From an uncultured Holophagaceae bacterium (lineage in GTDB: Bacteria; Acidobacteriota; Holophagae; Holophagales; Holophagaceae): a stretch of 61,539 nt of DNA. Positions 7,003 through 16,657 of this stretch are shown piece by piece. The stretch lies in assembly GCA_903927605.1 (NCBI GenBank), contig CAIYNT010000124.1, positions 1-61,539 on the forward strand. Reading direction: 5' to 3'. Position numbers and translations under genes: made by a program. The notes under the pieces are model-generated. The model did no database searches and was not told the origin of the DNA. It was given only the letters and a program-made list of their open reading frames with translations. Each line of letters opens with the position of its first letter. The first letter of the stretch is position 1.

Positions 7003-8463
7003 ATGGCAGTGACGCGGGTGGTGGTATTGGGCGCGGGCGTGGCGGGCCATACGGCCGCGAGTTTCCTGAAGAAGTGGCTCGGTTCCAAGACCGAAGTGAC
7101 GGTGGTGTCCCCGAAGCCCGACTACAACTGGATCCCCTCGAACATCTGGGTGGGCGTGGGCCTGCTGCAACCCAGGCAGGTGTTGTTCCCCCTGGCGCCG
7201 GTCTATGCCCGCAATGGCATCGCGTTCCACCAGGCGAAGGCCCTGGCCATCCACCCGGAGGGAGAGGGGGAAAACGGCCAGGCTTTCGTAGTGGTCGAGT
7301 CCACTCTCGCCGGCGAGGAGGGGAAGCAAAGCCACCTCCCCTACGACTTCCTGATCAACGCCACGGGGCCGAAGCTGTCTTTCGAGGCCACTCCAGGACT
7401 GGGGCCAGGTGGCAACAGCCTGTCCGTCTGCATGGCGGACCATGCCAAAGAGACCGCCGGGGTGCTCGATGAGCTCGTCGAGCGGATGAAGCGGGGGGAG
7501 CGCAAGCGCTTCCTCGTGGGCACTGGCCATGGCTTATGCACCTGCCAGGGGGCCGCCTTCGAGTACATCGTGAACCTTGAATTCGAGCTGCGGGCCCGGG
7601 GAGTCCGCGACAAGGCCGAGATTGTCTACCTCAGCAATGAATACGAGCTGGGCGACCTCGGGATGGATGGCATCCACATCCGGCGGGGTGGCTACATCAC
7701 GCCAAGCAAGATCTTCACGGAATCCCTGTTTGCAGAGCGGGGCCTGGACTGGATCACCCGCGCCCACGTGACAGGGGTGGAGCCCGGAAAAGCGGTCTAT
7801 GAAACGCTGGATGGGGCTGAAGGTGACATCACCTTCGACATGGCCATGCTGTTGCCCCCCTTCCGTGGTGTGGGGCTGAAGGCTTTCGATCGAGTCGGCG
7901 GCGACATCACGGAGCGTCTCTTCGCACCCAGCGGCTTCATGAAAGTGGACGCGGATTACACCGCCAGGCCCTACGAGTCCTGGCGGGCGGCGGACTGGCC
8001 CAGGACCTATCAGAACGGAACCTACAAGAACATCTTCGCGGCCGGCATCGCCTTCGCGCCCCCGCATCCCGTCTCGAAACCGCGGCAGAGTCCCAAAGGA
8101 ACTCCGATCACACCGGCCCCACCCCGCACGGGCATGCCCTCCGCGATGATCGGGAAAGCCGTGGCGAGCAGCATCGTGGACATGATCGGAGGGAGCGCCA
8201 ACCCCACCCACAGCGCCTCCATGGCGGAGATGGGCGCGGCTTGTGTTGCCTCGGCCGGAGCCAATCCCTTCACGGGAACTGCCGCCTCCATCACGGTGTT
8301 CCCCATCGTGCCGGATTTCGAGAAGTACCCGGAGTACGGGCGGGACACTCGCTACACCTTCGGGGAGATCGGCCTGGCGGGCCATTGGATCAAGATCCTG
8401 CTCCACCATCTCTTCCTGCATAAGGCGCGGATGCGCCCCTTCTGGTCCCTGATCCCGGAGTAG
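7003..8463 (+). CDS. Sulfide:quinone oxidoreductase-like flavoprotein
   Basis: Predicted FAD enzyme that oxidises sulfide or a related sulfur compound and passes electrons to membrane quinone. 486 residues. The N-terminal dinucleotide fold reads VVVLGAGVAGHTAASFL (about 5-21), and NWIPSNIWVGVG resembles the SQR substrate loop. Two cysteine regions match places where SQRs have redox cysteines: GLCTCQGAAFEYI (about 180) and GAACVAS (about 410). The C-terminal KILLHHLFLHKARMRP is amphipathic, as in the SQR membrane anchor. A 61-residue ORF follows three bases later. The exact substrate is inferred; another member of the pyridine-nucleotide-disulfide reductase superfamily is possible. Confidence 0.72.
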   Translation: MAVTRVVVLGAGVAGHTAASFLKKWLGSKTEVTVVSPKPDYNWIPSNIWVGVGLLQPRQVLFPLAPVYARNGIAFHQAKALAIHPEGEGENGQAFVVVESTLAGEEGKQSHLPYDFLINATGPKLSFEATPGLGPGGNSLSVCMADHAKETAGVLDELVERMKRGERKRFLVGTGHGLCTCQGAAFEYIVNLEFELRARGVRDKAEIVYLSNEYELGDLGMDGIHIRRGGYITPSKIFTESLFAERGLDWITRAHVTGVEPGKAVYETLDGAEGDITFDMAMLLPPFRGVGLKAFDRVGGDITERLFAPSGFMKVDADYTARPYESWRAADWPRTYQNGTYKNIFAAGIAFAPPHPVSKPRQSPKGTPITPAPPRTGMPSAMIGKAVASSIVDMIGGSANPTHSASMAEMGAACVASAGANPFTGTAASITVFPIVPDFEKYPEYGRDTRYTFGEIGLAGHWIKILLHHLFLHKARMRPFWSLIPE

Positions 8464-8466
8464 CTG

Positions 8467-8652
8467 ATGAATGGTCACAAGTCCTACACGCCGGTTGAAA
8501 TGGCCCAGCTGCGCTCATCCTATTTCGCCACCCGGCCCACCGGCTTCACCCGGTTCCTGCGGACCAGCCTGCTCTGGCAGTTCTTCCGGTTTGTCGTGAT
8601 CAACCTCAAGATGGTCCGCATCATCCGGTTGAGCCACCGGAAACACTCCTGA
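8467..8652 (+). CDS. 61-residue basic membrane-associated protein, SQR partner
   Basis: I do not recognise a family. It starts three bases after the stop of the flavoprotein gene and is almost certainly translated from the same mRNA. The N-terminal half is polar (YTPVEMAQLRSSYFATRP). The C-terminal half is aromatic, hydrophobic and basic (LLWQFFRFVVINLKMVRIIR), ending in RLSHRKHS. It could lie in or on the inner membrane and help the flavoprotein reach quinone. Its stop overlaps the shared hairpin terminator. Confidence 0.65.
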   Translation: MNGHKSYTPVEMAQLRSSYFATRPTGFTRFLRTSLLWQFFRFVVINLKMVRIIRLSHRKHS

Positions 8653-8671
8653 GCGGGGCTGGGCTCAGGAG
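8646..8671. terminator. Bidirectional terminator overlapping two stop codons
   Basis: CTCCTGAGC, an eight-base loop, GCTCAGGAG: a perfect 9 bp stem. It overlaps the end of the 61-residue gene (stop at 8650-8652) and the end of the convergent LysR gene (stop at 8665), so it can serve both. Confidence 0.6.
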
Positions 8672-9570
8672 CCGAACTCTGCCGGGCTCAGGGACTGCAG
8701 GTACTTCGTGAGCAGTTTCTGTTTCTCGTGGCTGGCCTTCACCTTCTTCTGGTAGATAGAGAAGCGGTCCTCAGTGGGGCAGATGGCCGGGAACAGCGCC
8801 ACGAGATCGCCACGCCGGAGTTCCTCCAGCAGGCTGTACCGGGGCACCAGCAGGACGCCCATGCCCTCGATGGCCGCGTGGATCATGGCCCGGATGTGGT
8901 TCACCTCGATGATGCGATCCATCAGGGGCTGCTCGTGCTCCGGTACGGCCATGAGGAAGCGGTTCCACCAGGCTCCGGCCTTGTCGATGGAGAGGACGGG
9001 CACACCGGAGAGGTCCGCCGGGACCCGCAGCTGGTGGATCTTCTGGAAGGCTGGGGCACAGGCCACCACATAGGTTTCGCGGAAGAGGACAACCTTCTTC
9101 AGTGAGGGCAGGGGATGGTCCAGGCAGTCGATGATCAGGTCGAGGTCGTCCCGAAGCAGAGGGGCGAGCAGATCGGGCCGAAGGGTGAAGTCGATCTCCA
9201 GATTCGGATTGGCGGCGAGGAAGGGCTGCATGTGCCGCATGAGGATGCTGCTGCCGAATTCCACCGTGGCGCCCAGCCGGAGCCGGCCCCGGGCATGCAC
9301 CTGGTGCCGCCGCAGATCATCCGCGGCGGCGTCCAGAGTGGCAAACACCTGCTCGCAGGCCAGGTAGAGGCGCCTTCCTTCTTCCGTGAGGCCCAGCTCC
9401 CGGCCCCTGCGATCCAGCAATGGCGCCCCCACGAGGTCCTCCAGCTTGGTCATGGCATGGCTGACCGCGGACTGAGTGCGGTTCAGCCGGCGGGCGCAGG
9501 CCGTGAAACTGCCGGCCTGGGCGAGCGTAAAGAAGGTTCGGAGCTGGGCCAGATCGAGCAGGGGATCCAT
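8665..9570 (-). CDS. LysR family transcriptional regulator
   Basis: DNA-binding regulator of 301 residues. The N-terminal winged helix-turn-helix is typical (LRTFFTLAQAGSFTACARRL, then NRTQSAVSHAMTKLEDLVGA). A linker helix and a LysR substrate-binding domain occupy residues about 90-295. It converges on the flavoprotein operon and diverges from the histidine kinase gene at 9659, so either may be its target; LysR proteins usually act on a divergent promoter. The ligand is unknown. Confidence 0.93.
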   Translation of the reverse strand: MDPLLDLAQLRTFFTLAQAGSFTACARRLNRTQSAVSHAMTKLEDLVGAPLLDRRGRELGLTEEGRRLYLACEQVFATLDAAADDLRRHQVHARGRLRLGATVEFGSSILMRHMQPFLAANPNLEIDFTLRPDLLAPLLRDDLDLIIDCLDHPLPSLKKVVLFRETYVVACAPAFQKIHQLRVPADLSGVPVLSIDKAGAWWNRFLMAVPEHEQPLMDRIIEVNHIRAMIHAAIEGMGVLLVPRYSLLEELRRGDLVALFPAICPTEDRFSIYQKKVKASHEKQKLLTKYLQSLSPAEFGS

Positions 9571-9658
9571 GGGCCTGGATGATATACATGTCGAAGGTTG
9601 GCCGAGTGAATTTCATGGGTTTCCATGGATTCCCGCTAAGCTCGGAGCCACCCCAAGC

Positions 9659-11470
<1,812 letters not shown>

Positions 11471-11548
11471 TATTCATGATTATTGTGAAGCGAATGAATG
11501 GAATCGGAGGTGGGAAAGGCGCTACAAAGGAATCCTGGAGGTGGGGCC

Positions 11549-13063
11549 ATGGAGAAGGTCTTGAAGGTGCTGGGAATCTCGGAGGTGAACCCGGGCGGGT
11601 TTTCCGGTAGCTGGATCGGGAGCGGCAAGTCTCAGGCCATCGTTTCCCCCATCAGTGGCGAGAACCTGGCTTCGGTCACGAACGTCACCCCACAGGAGTT
11701 TGAGGCCACGCTGGCCAAGTGCCATCAGGCCTTTGCGTCCTGGAAGCTGGTGCCTGCCCCCAAGCGCGGCGAGGTGGTGAAGGAGATCGGCGACGAGCTC
11801 CGCAGGAACAAGGAGGCCTTGGCGGAGCTGGTCACTCTGGAGATGGGCAAGACCCTGCGCGAGGGCCTGGGCGAGGTCCAGGAGATGATAGACATCTGTG
11901 ATCTGGCCGTGGGCCTGTCGCGGCAGCTCTACGGCCTCACCATGCCCAGCGAGCGCCGGATGCACCGCCTGCAGGAGCAGTGGCATCCCCTGGGCGTGGT
12001 GGGCGTCATCACGGCCTTCAATTTCCCCGTAGCCGTCTGGAGCTGGAACACCGCCATCGCCCTGGTCTGCGGCGACACCGTCCTATGGAAGCCCTCCTCC
12101 AAGGTTCCGCTCACGGCCATCGCCTGCACCAAGATTGCGGAGAAGGCGCTGCGCAAGTTCGGCTACGACCCGGCCATCTGCAGCCTGGTCATCGGCAAGG
12201 GCAGCGACATCGGTGACCTCATCAACACCGACCCGCGTGTGGCCCTGGTGTCCTACACGGGTTCGGTGCCTGGCGGCCGCCACGTGGGCAAGCTGGTGCA
12301 GGAGCGCTTCGGCCGGCACATCCTGGAGCTGGGCGGCAACAACGCCGTCATCGTGAGCGACAAGGGGGACCTGGACATCGCCCTGCGCTCCATCTACTTC
12401 GGCGCCATCGGCACCTCCGGCCAGCGCTGCACCTCCACCCGCCGCGTCCTCGTCCACGAGGCCATCTACGAGACCTTCAAGACCCGCCTCCTGGACCTCT
12501 ACCGCAGGACCCCCATCGGCGATCCGCGCGAGCACAGATACTTCATGGGTCCGCTGGTGGATACCTCAGCCGTGGACACCATGCTGGCCGCCATCGACAC
12601 CGTGAAGGCCCAGGGCGGGAAGATCCTGTACGGCGGTGAGAAGCTGCCGCAGCCTGGCGGCTGCTACGTGACCCCCTGCATCGCCGAAGTCTCGGGCAAC
12701 CTGCCCATCGTGCAGGAGGAGACCTTCGCCCCGGTCCTCTACCTCATGACCTACCGGACCGTCGAGGAGGCCATCGCGCTCCAGAATGGCGTGCCCCAGG
12801 GCCTTTCCAGCGCCATCATCACCAACGACCAGGGCGAAAGCGAGCTGTTCCTCTCCGCCGCTGGGAGCGACTGCGGCATCGCGAACGTGAACACCGGCAC
12901 CAGCGGCGCCGAGATCGGCGGCGCCTTCGGCGGCGAGAAGGAAACCGGCGGCGGGCGCGAGAGCGGGTCCGACGCCTGGAAGGCCTACATGCGCCGCCAG
13001 ACCAGCGCCCTCAACTTCAGCGGTCAGGTCGAGCTGGCCCAGGGCATCACGCTCGATATTTGA
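11549..13063 (+). CDS. ALDH7-type aldehyde dehydrogenase (aminoadipate-semialdehyde dehydrogenase-like)
   Basis: Probable NAD-dependent oxidation of alpha-aminoadipate semialdehyde (lysine/pipecolate breakdown), by resemblance to antiquitin (ALDH7A1). 504 residues from the ATG at 11549, which has a GGAGGTGG site; the frame opens further upstream without a better start. ALDH7 landmarks: GVVGVITAFNFPVAVWSWN, LELGGNNAVIV (catalytic Glu), GTSGQRCTSTRR (catalytic Cys) and the C-terminal GGAFGGEKETGGGRESGSDA. It lies upstream of an ALDH4-type gene with a family A repeat between them. No lysine aminotransferase is visible in the window. Confidence 0.85.
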   Translation: MEKVLKVLGISEVNPGGFSGSWIGSGKSQAIVSPISGENLASVTNVTPQEFEATLAKCHQAFASWKLVPAPKRGEVVKEIGDELRRNKEALAELVTLEMGKTLREGLGEVQEMIDICDLAVGLSRQLYGLTMPSERRMHRLQEQWHPLGVVGVITAFNFPVAVWSWNTAIALVCGDTVLWKPSSKVPLTAIACTKIAEKALRKFGYDPAICSLVIGKGSDIGDLINTDPRVALVSYTGSVPGGRHVGKLVQERFGRHILELGGNNAVIVSDKGDLDIALRSIYFGAIGTSGQRCTSTRRVLVHEAIYETFKTRLLDLYRRTPIGDPREHRYFMGPLVDTSAVDTMLAAIDTVKAQGGKILYGGEKLPQPGGCYVTPCIAEVSGNLPIVQEETFAPVLYLMTYRTVEEAIALQNGVPQGLSSAIITNDQGESELFLSAAGSDCGIANVNTGTSGAEIGGAFGGEKETGGGRESGSDAWKAYMRRQTSALNFSGQVELAQGITLDI

Positions 13064-13090
13064 GATTTCTGTTCTTTGAAGAAAAAGGTT

Positions 13091-13204
13091 CACCACGAAG
13101 ACAGGATGTTTCAGTTTGTCTCGCGCATCCGCGAAGCGGATGCCGAGAAGACCACGAAAACTGATTTGAAATTACTTCTTCGTGGTCTTACCGTCTTCGT
13201 GGTT
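13091..13204. repeat. Dispersed inverted repeat, family A copy 2, with nested insert
   Basis: Same arms and loop as the copy at 3895, but the left arm is split after CACCACGAAGACAGGA (13091-13106) by about 40 bases and resumes at AGACCACGAAAACTGAT. The right arm runs 13175-13204. The insert carries a perfect 8 bp hairpin with a GAA triloop, GCATCCGC-GAA-GCGGATGC, at 13125-13143. It sits between the two aldehyde dehydrogenase genes. Confidence 0.85.
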
Positions 13205-13321
13205 ATAAGCAGTCCAAGGGTGATGAACGCAGGCTGGCGAAAAACTCCCCCTAGTAATTTGAATTCGTCTTCTATTCAACAGTCTTCCCTTTACATCCTG
13301 ATTGCATGAAGAGGTGAGCCC

Positions 13322-14947
13322 ATGTCCCTCGGCATCTTTAAAGTGCCCAATCCCATCAACGAGCCCGTGAAGACCTATGCCCCGGGAACTCCGGAGCGGG
13401 CCAGCCTCGCGGCCAAAGTCAAGGAGATGGCCGCCCAGAAGATCGAGATCCCCTTGATCATCGGTGGCAAGGAGGTCCGTACCGGCAAGCTGGGCAAGGC
13501 GGTCATGCCCCACGACCACGGCCACGTGCTGGCCGATGTCCACTTGGGCGGTGAGGCCGAGGTGAAGCTGGCCGTCGAGGCCGCCGCCAAGGCCAAGACC
13601 GAGTGGGCCGCCATGCCCTGGGAGGCCCGGGTCTCCGTCTTCCTCAAGGCCGCCGACCTGCTGGCGGGGCCCTACCGCGATGTGCTGAACGCCGCCACCA
13701 TGCTGGGCCAGAGCAAGACCTGCCACCAGGCTGAGATCGACAGCGCCTGCGAGCTGGTGGATTTCTACCGCTTCAACAGCTTCTACTACGAGCAGATCCT
13801 CCGCGAGCAGCCCGAGAGCCTGCCGGGCATGTGGAACCGCCTGGAATACCGGCCCCTGGAGGGCTTCGTCTTCGCGGTGACGCCCTTCAACTTCACCTCC
13901 ATCGCCGGCAACCTGCCCACCGCGCCCGCCCTGATGGGCAACACGGTGCTGTGGAAGCCTGCCAGCACTTCCCTCTACAGCGCCCACTTCCTCATGAAGC
14001 TCTGGCAGGAGGCCGGCCTGCCCGACGGCGTCATCAACATGGTGCCCGGCAGTGGCGCGGCCATCGGCAACCCCGTGCTGGCCAGCCCCCAGCTCGCGGG
14101 CATTCACTTCACCGGTTCCACCAGCGTCTTCAACGGCATGTGGCGCACCGTGGGCCAGAACCTGGAGAGCTACAAGGGCTACCCGCGCCTGGTGGGCGAG
14201 ACTGGTGGCAAGGACTTCATCCTGGCCCATCCCAGCGCCGACCCCATGGCGCTCACCGTGGCCATCGTCCGCGGCGCCTTCGAGTACCAGGGTCAGAAAT
14301 GCTCCGCCGCCAGCCGTGCTTACGTGCCCAGCAACCTCTGGCCGAAGGTGAAAGAGATGCTGGTACCCATGGTCGAGAGCATCAAGATGGGGGATGTCCA
14401 GGATCATTCGAATTTCATGGGCGCCGTCATCGACGCCAACTCCTTCCGTGACCAGAAGCGCGCCATCGATGAGGCCAAGGCCTCCAACGACGCCTCCATC
14501 CTGGTGGGCGGCCAGTACGACGACAGCAAGGGCTACTTCGTGCGGCCCACGGTCATCCTGGCCAAGACGCCCGGCTACCGCACCATGTGCGATGAGCTGT
14601 TCGGGCCCGTGCTTACCCTGCACGTCTACGATGAGGCCAAGTGGGAGGAGACCCTGGAGCTGGTGGACACCACCAGCCCCTATGCCCTCACCGGCGCTGT
14701 CTTCAGCCAGGACCGCTACGCCGTGCAGCAGGCCATCGCGAAGCTGCGCAACGCCGCCGGCAACTTCTACATCAACGACAAGCCCACCGGGGCCGTGGTG
14801 GGCCAGCAGCCCTTCGGTGGCGCCCGCGCCAGCGGCACCAACGACAAAGCCGGCTCCATGCTGAACCTGCTGCGCTGGATCAGCGCCCGCACCATCAAGG
14901 AGACCTTCGTCCCGGCCACGGACTACCGGTATCCCTTCATGGGGTAG
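13322..14947 (+). CDS. pruA: L-glutamate gamma-semialdehyde (P5C) dehydrogenase
   Basis: Oxidises glutamate semialdehyde/pyrroline-5-carboxylate to glutamate, the last step of proline catabolism. 541 residues, the stand-alone ALDH4A1-like form with no PutA proline dehydrogenase domain. Features: FAVTPFNFTSIAGNLPTAPA, GNTVLWKPASTSLYSAHF, VGETGGKDFILAHPSADP (catalytic Glu) and YQGQKCSAASRAYV (catalytic Cys). It ends QQPFGGARASGTNDKAGS, as in this family. A clear terminator follows. No proline dehydrogenase gene is in the window; proC, the reverse biosynthetic step, is at 57270. Confidence 0.92.
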   Translation: MSLGIFKVPNPINEPVKTYAPGTPERASLAAKVKEMAAQKIEIPLIIGGKEVRTGKLGKAVMPHDHGHVLADVHLGGEAEVKLAVEAAAKAKTEWAAMPWEARVSVFLKAADLLAGPYRDVLNAATMLGQSKTCHQAEIDSACELVDFYRFNSFYYEQILREQPESLPGMWNRLEYRPLEGFVFAVTPFNFTSIAGNLPTAPALMGNTVLWKPASTSLYSAHFLMKLWQEAGLPDGVINMVPGSGAAIGNPVLASPQLAGIHFTGSTSVFNGMWRTVGQNLESYKGYPRLVGETGGKDFILAHPSADPMALTVAIVRGAFEYQGQKCSAASRAYVPSNLWPKVKEMLVPMVESIKMGDVQDHSNFMGAVIDANSFRDQKRAIDEAKASNDASILVGGQYDDSKGYFVRPTVILAKTPGYRTMCDELFGPVLTLHVYDEAKWEETLELVDTTSPYALTGAVFSQDRYAVQQAIAKLRNAAGNFYINDKPTGAVVGQQPFGGARASGTNDKAGSMLNLLRWISARTIKETFVPATDYRYPFMG

Positions 14948-14978
14948 CCGCCGGTTCATGGATGTCAGACTCAGATGA

Positions 14979-14998
14979 GTGGCCCCGAAAGGGGCCGC
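14979..14998 (+). terminator. Terminator of pruA
   Basis: GTGGCCCC, a GAAA tetraloop, GGGGCCGC, then TTGTCTT. A compact GC stem closed by a GNRA loop, 32 bases after the pruA stop. Confidence 0.75.
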
Positions 14999-15035
14999 TT
15001 GTCTTGATTACATCGAGGAATGGGGTGCTCCGCTC

Positions 15036-16541
15036 CTAAGGCGTCACCACCACCTGCACCGTGCGGGTGGTGCTGCCGTAGGGGCCTTCGGCCTCCAGGG
15101 TGTAGGTGGTGGTCGTCGTGGGATGCACGGTCGCGGAGGCGCCGGTTACCCAGCCGATCTCGGGCGTGATGAACCAGCGCGTGGCGTTGGTGGTGGTCCA
15201 GCTGAGCACGGCGCTGTTGCCACTGATGAGGCTGGATGGGCTCGCGGCGTAGGCAGTGATGGTGGCCGCCACTCCCGTGGGATCGCTGGTGTAGACCGGG
15301 CCCATCTGCACCACTTCCAGATCCGAGCCCTTGATGCCGGAGAGGGTGGCCAGCTGATCGTTGTTCCAGCGGTCGTCTGGCGCGCCGGAGATGTACCAGG
15401 CGCTGCCATTGTCGGCCAGGATCATGCCGTAGCGCTTGAGGGCCGCCAGCACCATTTGGGCCTGGGCTGGATAGGCGCTGATGTCCACGCTGGCCTTCAG
15501 GCGCACCCGCAGCCCCATGGGTGGGGCGTTCGTGCTGGTGTTGCTGGAGGCCCAGTGGGTGGCGGGCAACACGTAGGCTTTGCGGGTGGTCGGCACCGTG
15601 AAGCGCAGGGCGTGGGTGATGGCGCCGGCGGCCACCTCGTCGTAGCGGGCCAGGCCAGGGAATATAGGCAACCCTGCCGCATCGGCGCTGGTCCAGCCGT
15701 AGGGCCGCAGGGCGTCGCTCTTCAGGTCCCAGATGGCCGTGGAGTCCGCGGTCCAGCTGCCGCTGGCCTGGACATGGGCATTGTAGAGCTCGTAGAGCAG
15801 GCAGGCATCGCGGTCCAGCACCAGGACATGGCGGTCGCCGACCGTGGTGTTATCGCCCGGCGTGGGGGTTCCCTCCACGGGTGCATTGGCGGGTATGGGC
15901 ATGGGGCCTGGATCGCTCTCATCGCCATAGGCCGTGAAGGTCACGGGGACTTTGGCCTGGGACGAGGAGGCCACCACGGTGTAGGGGATGCCGATGGGCG
16001 CGCCCTGCCAGAGGCCCGAGCCAAAATCCGGATGCAGGCCCGTGCCGGCGCCAATAAAGGCGATGATGGCGGCGGAGTTGGGATCCACAGCAGCGCCGGA
16101 GACATCCTGGTTCCAGGGGTTGTCGCTGGGGAAGGGTGTGAAACCCTGGAGGCTGGCCCCGATGCCGAGAGCCGCGCCGTTGCAGGCGCCCGCAGGGGGC
16201 TCGACAGCCACGGACACCGGGGCCTGGGCGGACTTGCTGGTGTCCGCTAGGCTGACGGCCTTCACATGGTAGGTCCCCGCAGTGCCCGGCGTCGTGTAGA
16301 GGCCTGCGGTAGTGACGCTGCCGCCGGAGGTCTCGACCACGCTCCAGGTGACGGCTGTGTTCGAGGTGCCGGTGACGGTGGCCTGAAAGGCCTGGGTGCC
16401 TCCGGTCCAGAGGCTGGCCCCCGCGGGCGAGAGGGACACGCTCACGACCTGGGGTGCCAGCGGCTGAGAGGATCCGCCACTTCCGCCGCAAGCCACGCCC
16501 AGACCAAGGACCAGGCTGGAGATCAAGCCCATTGAACGCAT
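15036..16541 (-). CDS. Surface lipoprotein with Ig-like N- and C-terminal domains
   Basis: About 501 residues from the ATG at 16541, which has a GGGAGG site; longer in-frame starts lack one. The N-terminus is a lipoprotein signal (SSLVLGLGVACGGSGG) with the lipidated Cys in VACGG. An Ig-like repeat (about 30-115; VVSVSLSPAGASLWTGGTQA) is followed by a central domain of about 300 residues that I cannot name (DNPWNQDVSGAAVDP, VLVLDRDACLLYELYNAH, YDEVAAGAITHALRF). A second Ig-like domain closes the protein (ITAYAASPSSLISGNSA). It is probably anchored in the outer membrane. Divergent from the transporter gene at 16658. Confidence 0.75.
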   Translation of the reverse strand: MRSMGLISSLVLGLGVACGGSGGSSQPLAPQVVSVSLSPAGASLWTGGTQAFQATVTGTSNTAVTWSVVETSGGSVTTAGLYTTPGTAGTYHVKAVSLADTSKSAQAPVSVAVEPPAGACNGAALGIGASLQGFTPFPSDNPWNQDVSGAAVDPNSAAIIAFIGAGTGLHPDFGSGLWQGAPIGIPYTVVASSSQAKVPVTFTAYGDESDPGPMPIPANAPVEGTPTPGDNTTVGDRHVLVLDRDACLLYELYNAHVQASGSWTADSTAIWDLKSDALRPYGWTSADAAGLPIFPGLARYDEVAAGAITHALRFTVPTTRKAYVLPATHWASSNTSTNAPPMGLRVRLKASVDISAYPAQAQMVLAALKRYGMILADNGSAWYISGAPDDRWNNDQLATLSGIKGSDLEVVQMGPVYTSDPTGVAATITAYAASPSSLISGNSAVLSWTTTNATRWFITPEIGWVTGASATVHPTTTTTYTLEAEGPYGSTTRTVQVVVTP

Positions 16542-16594
16542 GGATCCTCCCGCGGACGCCTTCTGAATTTCTGAGTGTTTCCGCCCCCGACGGA

Positions 16595-16622
16595 TTGTCA
16601 ACCCGACCGAAAGTACTAGGGT
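16595..16622 (+). promoter_or_regulatory. Probable promoter of the POT transporter gene
   Basis: TTGTCA (16595-16600), 16 bases, TAGGGT (16617-16622), ending 35 bases before the ATG. It lies in the divergent gap between the lipoprotein and transporter genes. Confidence 0.4.
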
Positions 16623-16657
16623 GCGGCGTGGCACACTGGGCGGACCAAGAGGCAGCC

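Noticed and set aside
13172..14959. Long minus-strand frame of 595 codons antisense to pruA
   Set aside because: High-GC shadow: composition is His/Gly/Leu/Gln-rich with no domain, while the plus strand encodes a full P5C dehydrogenase.
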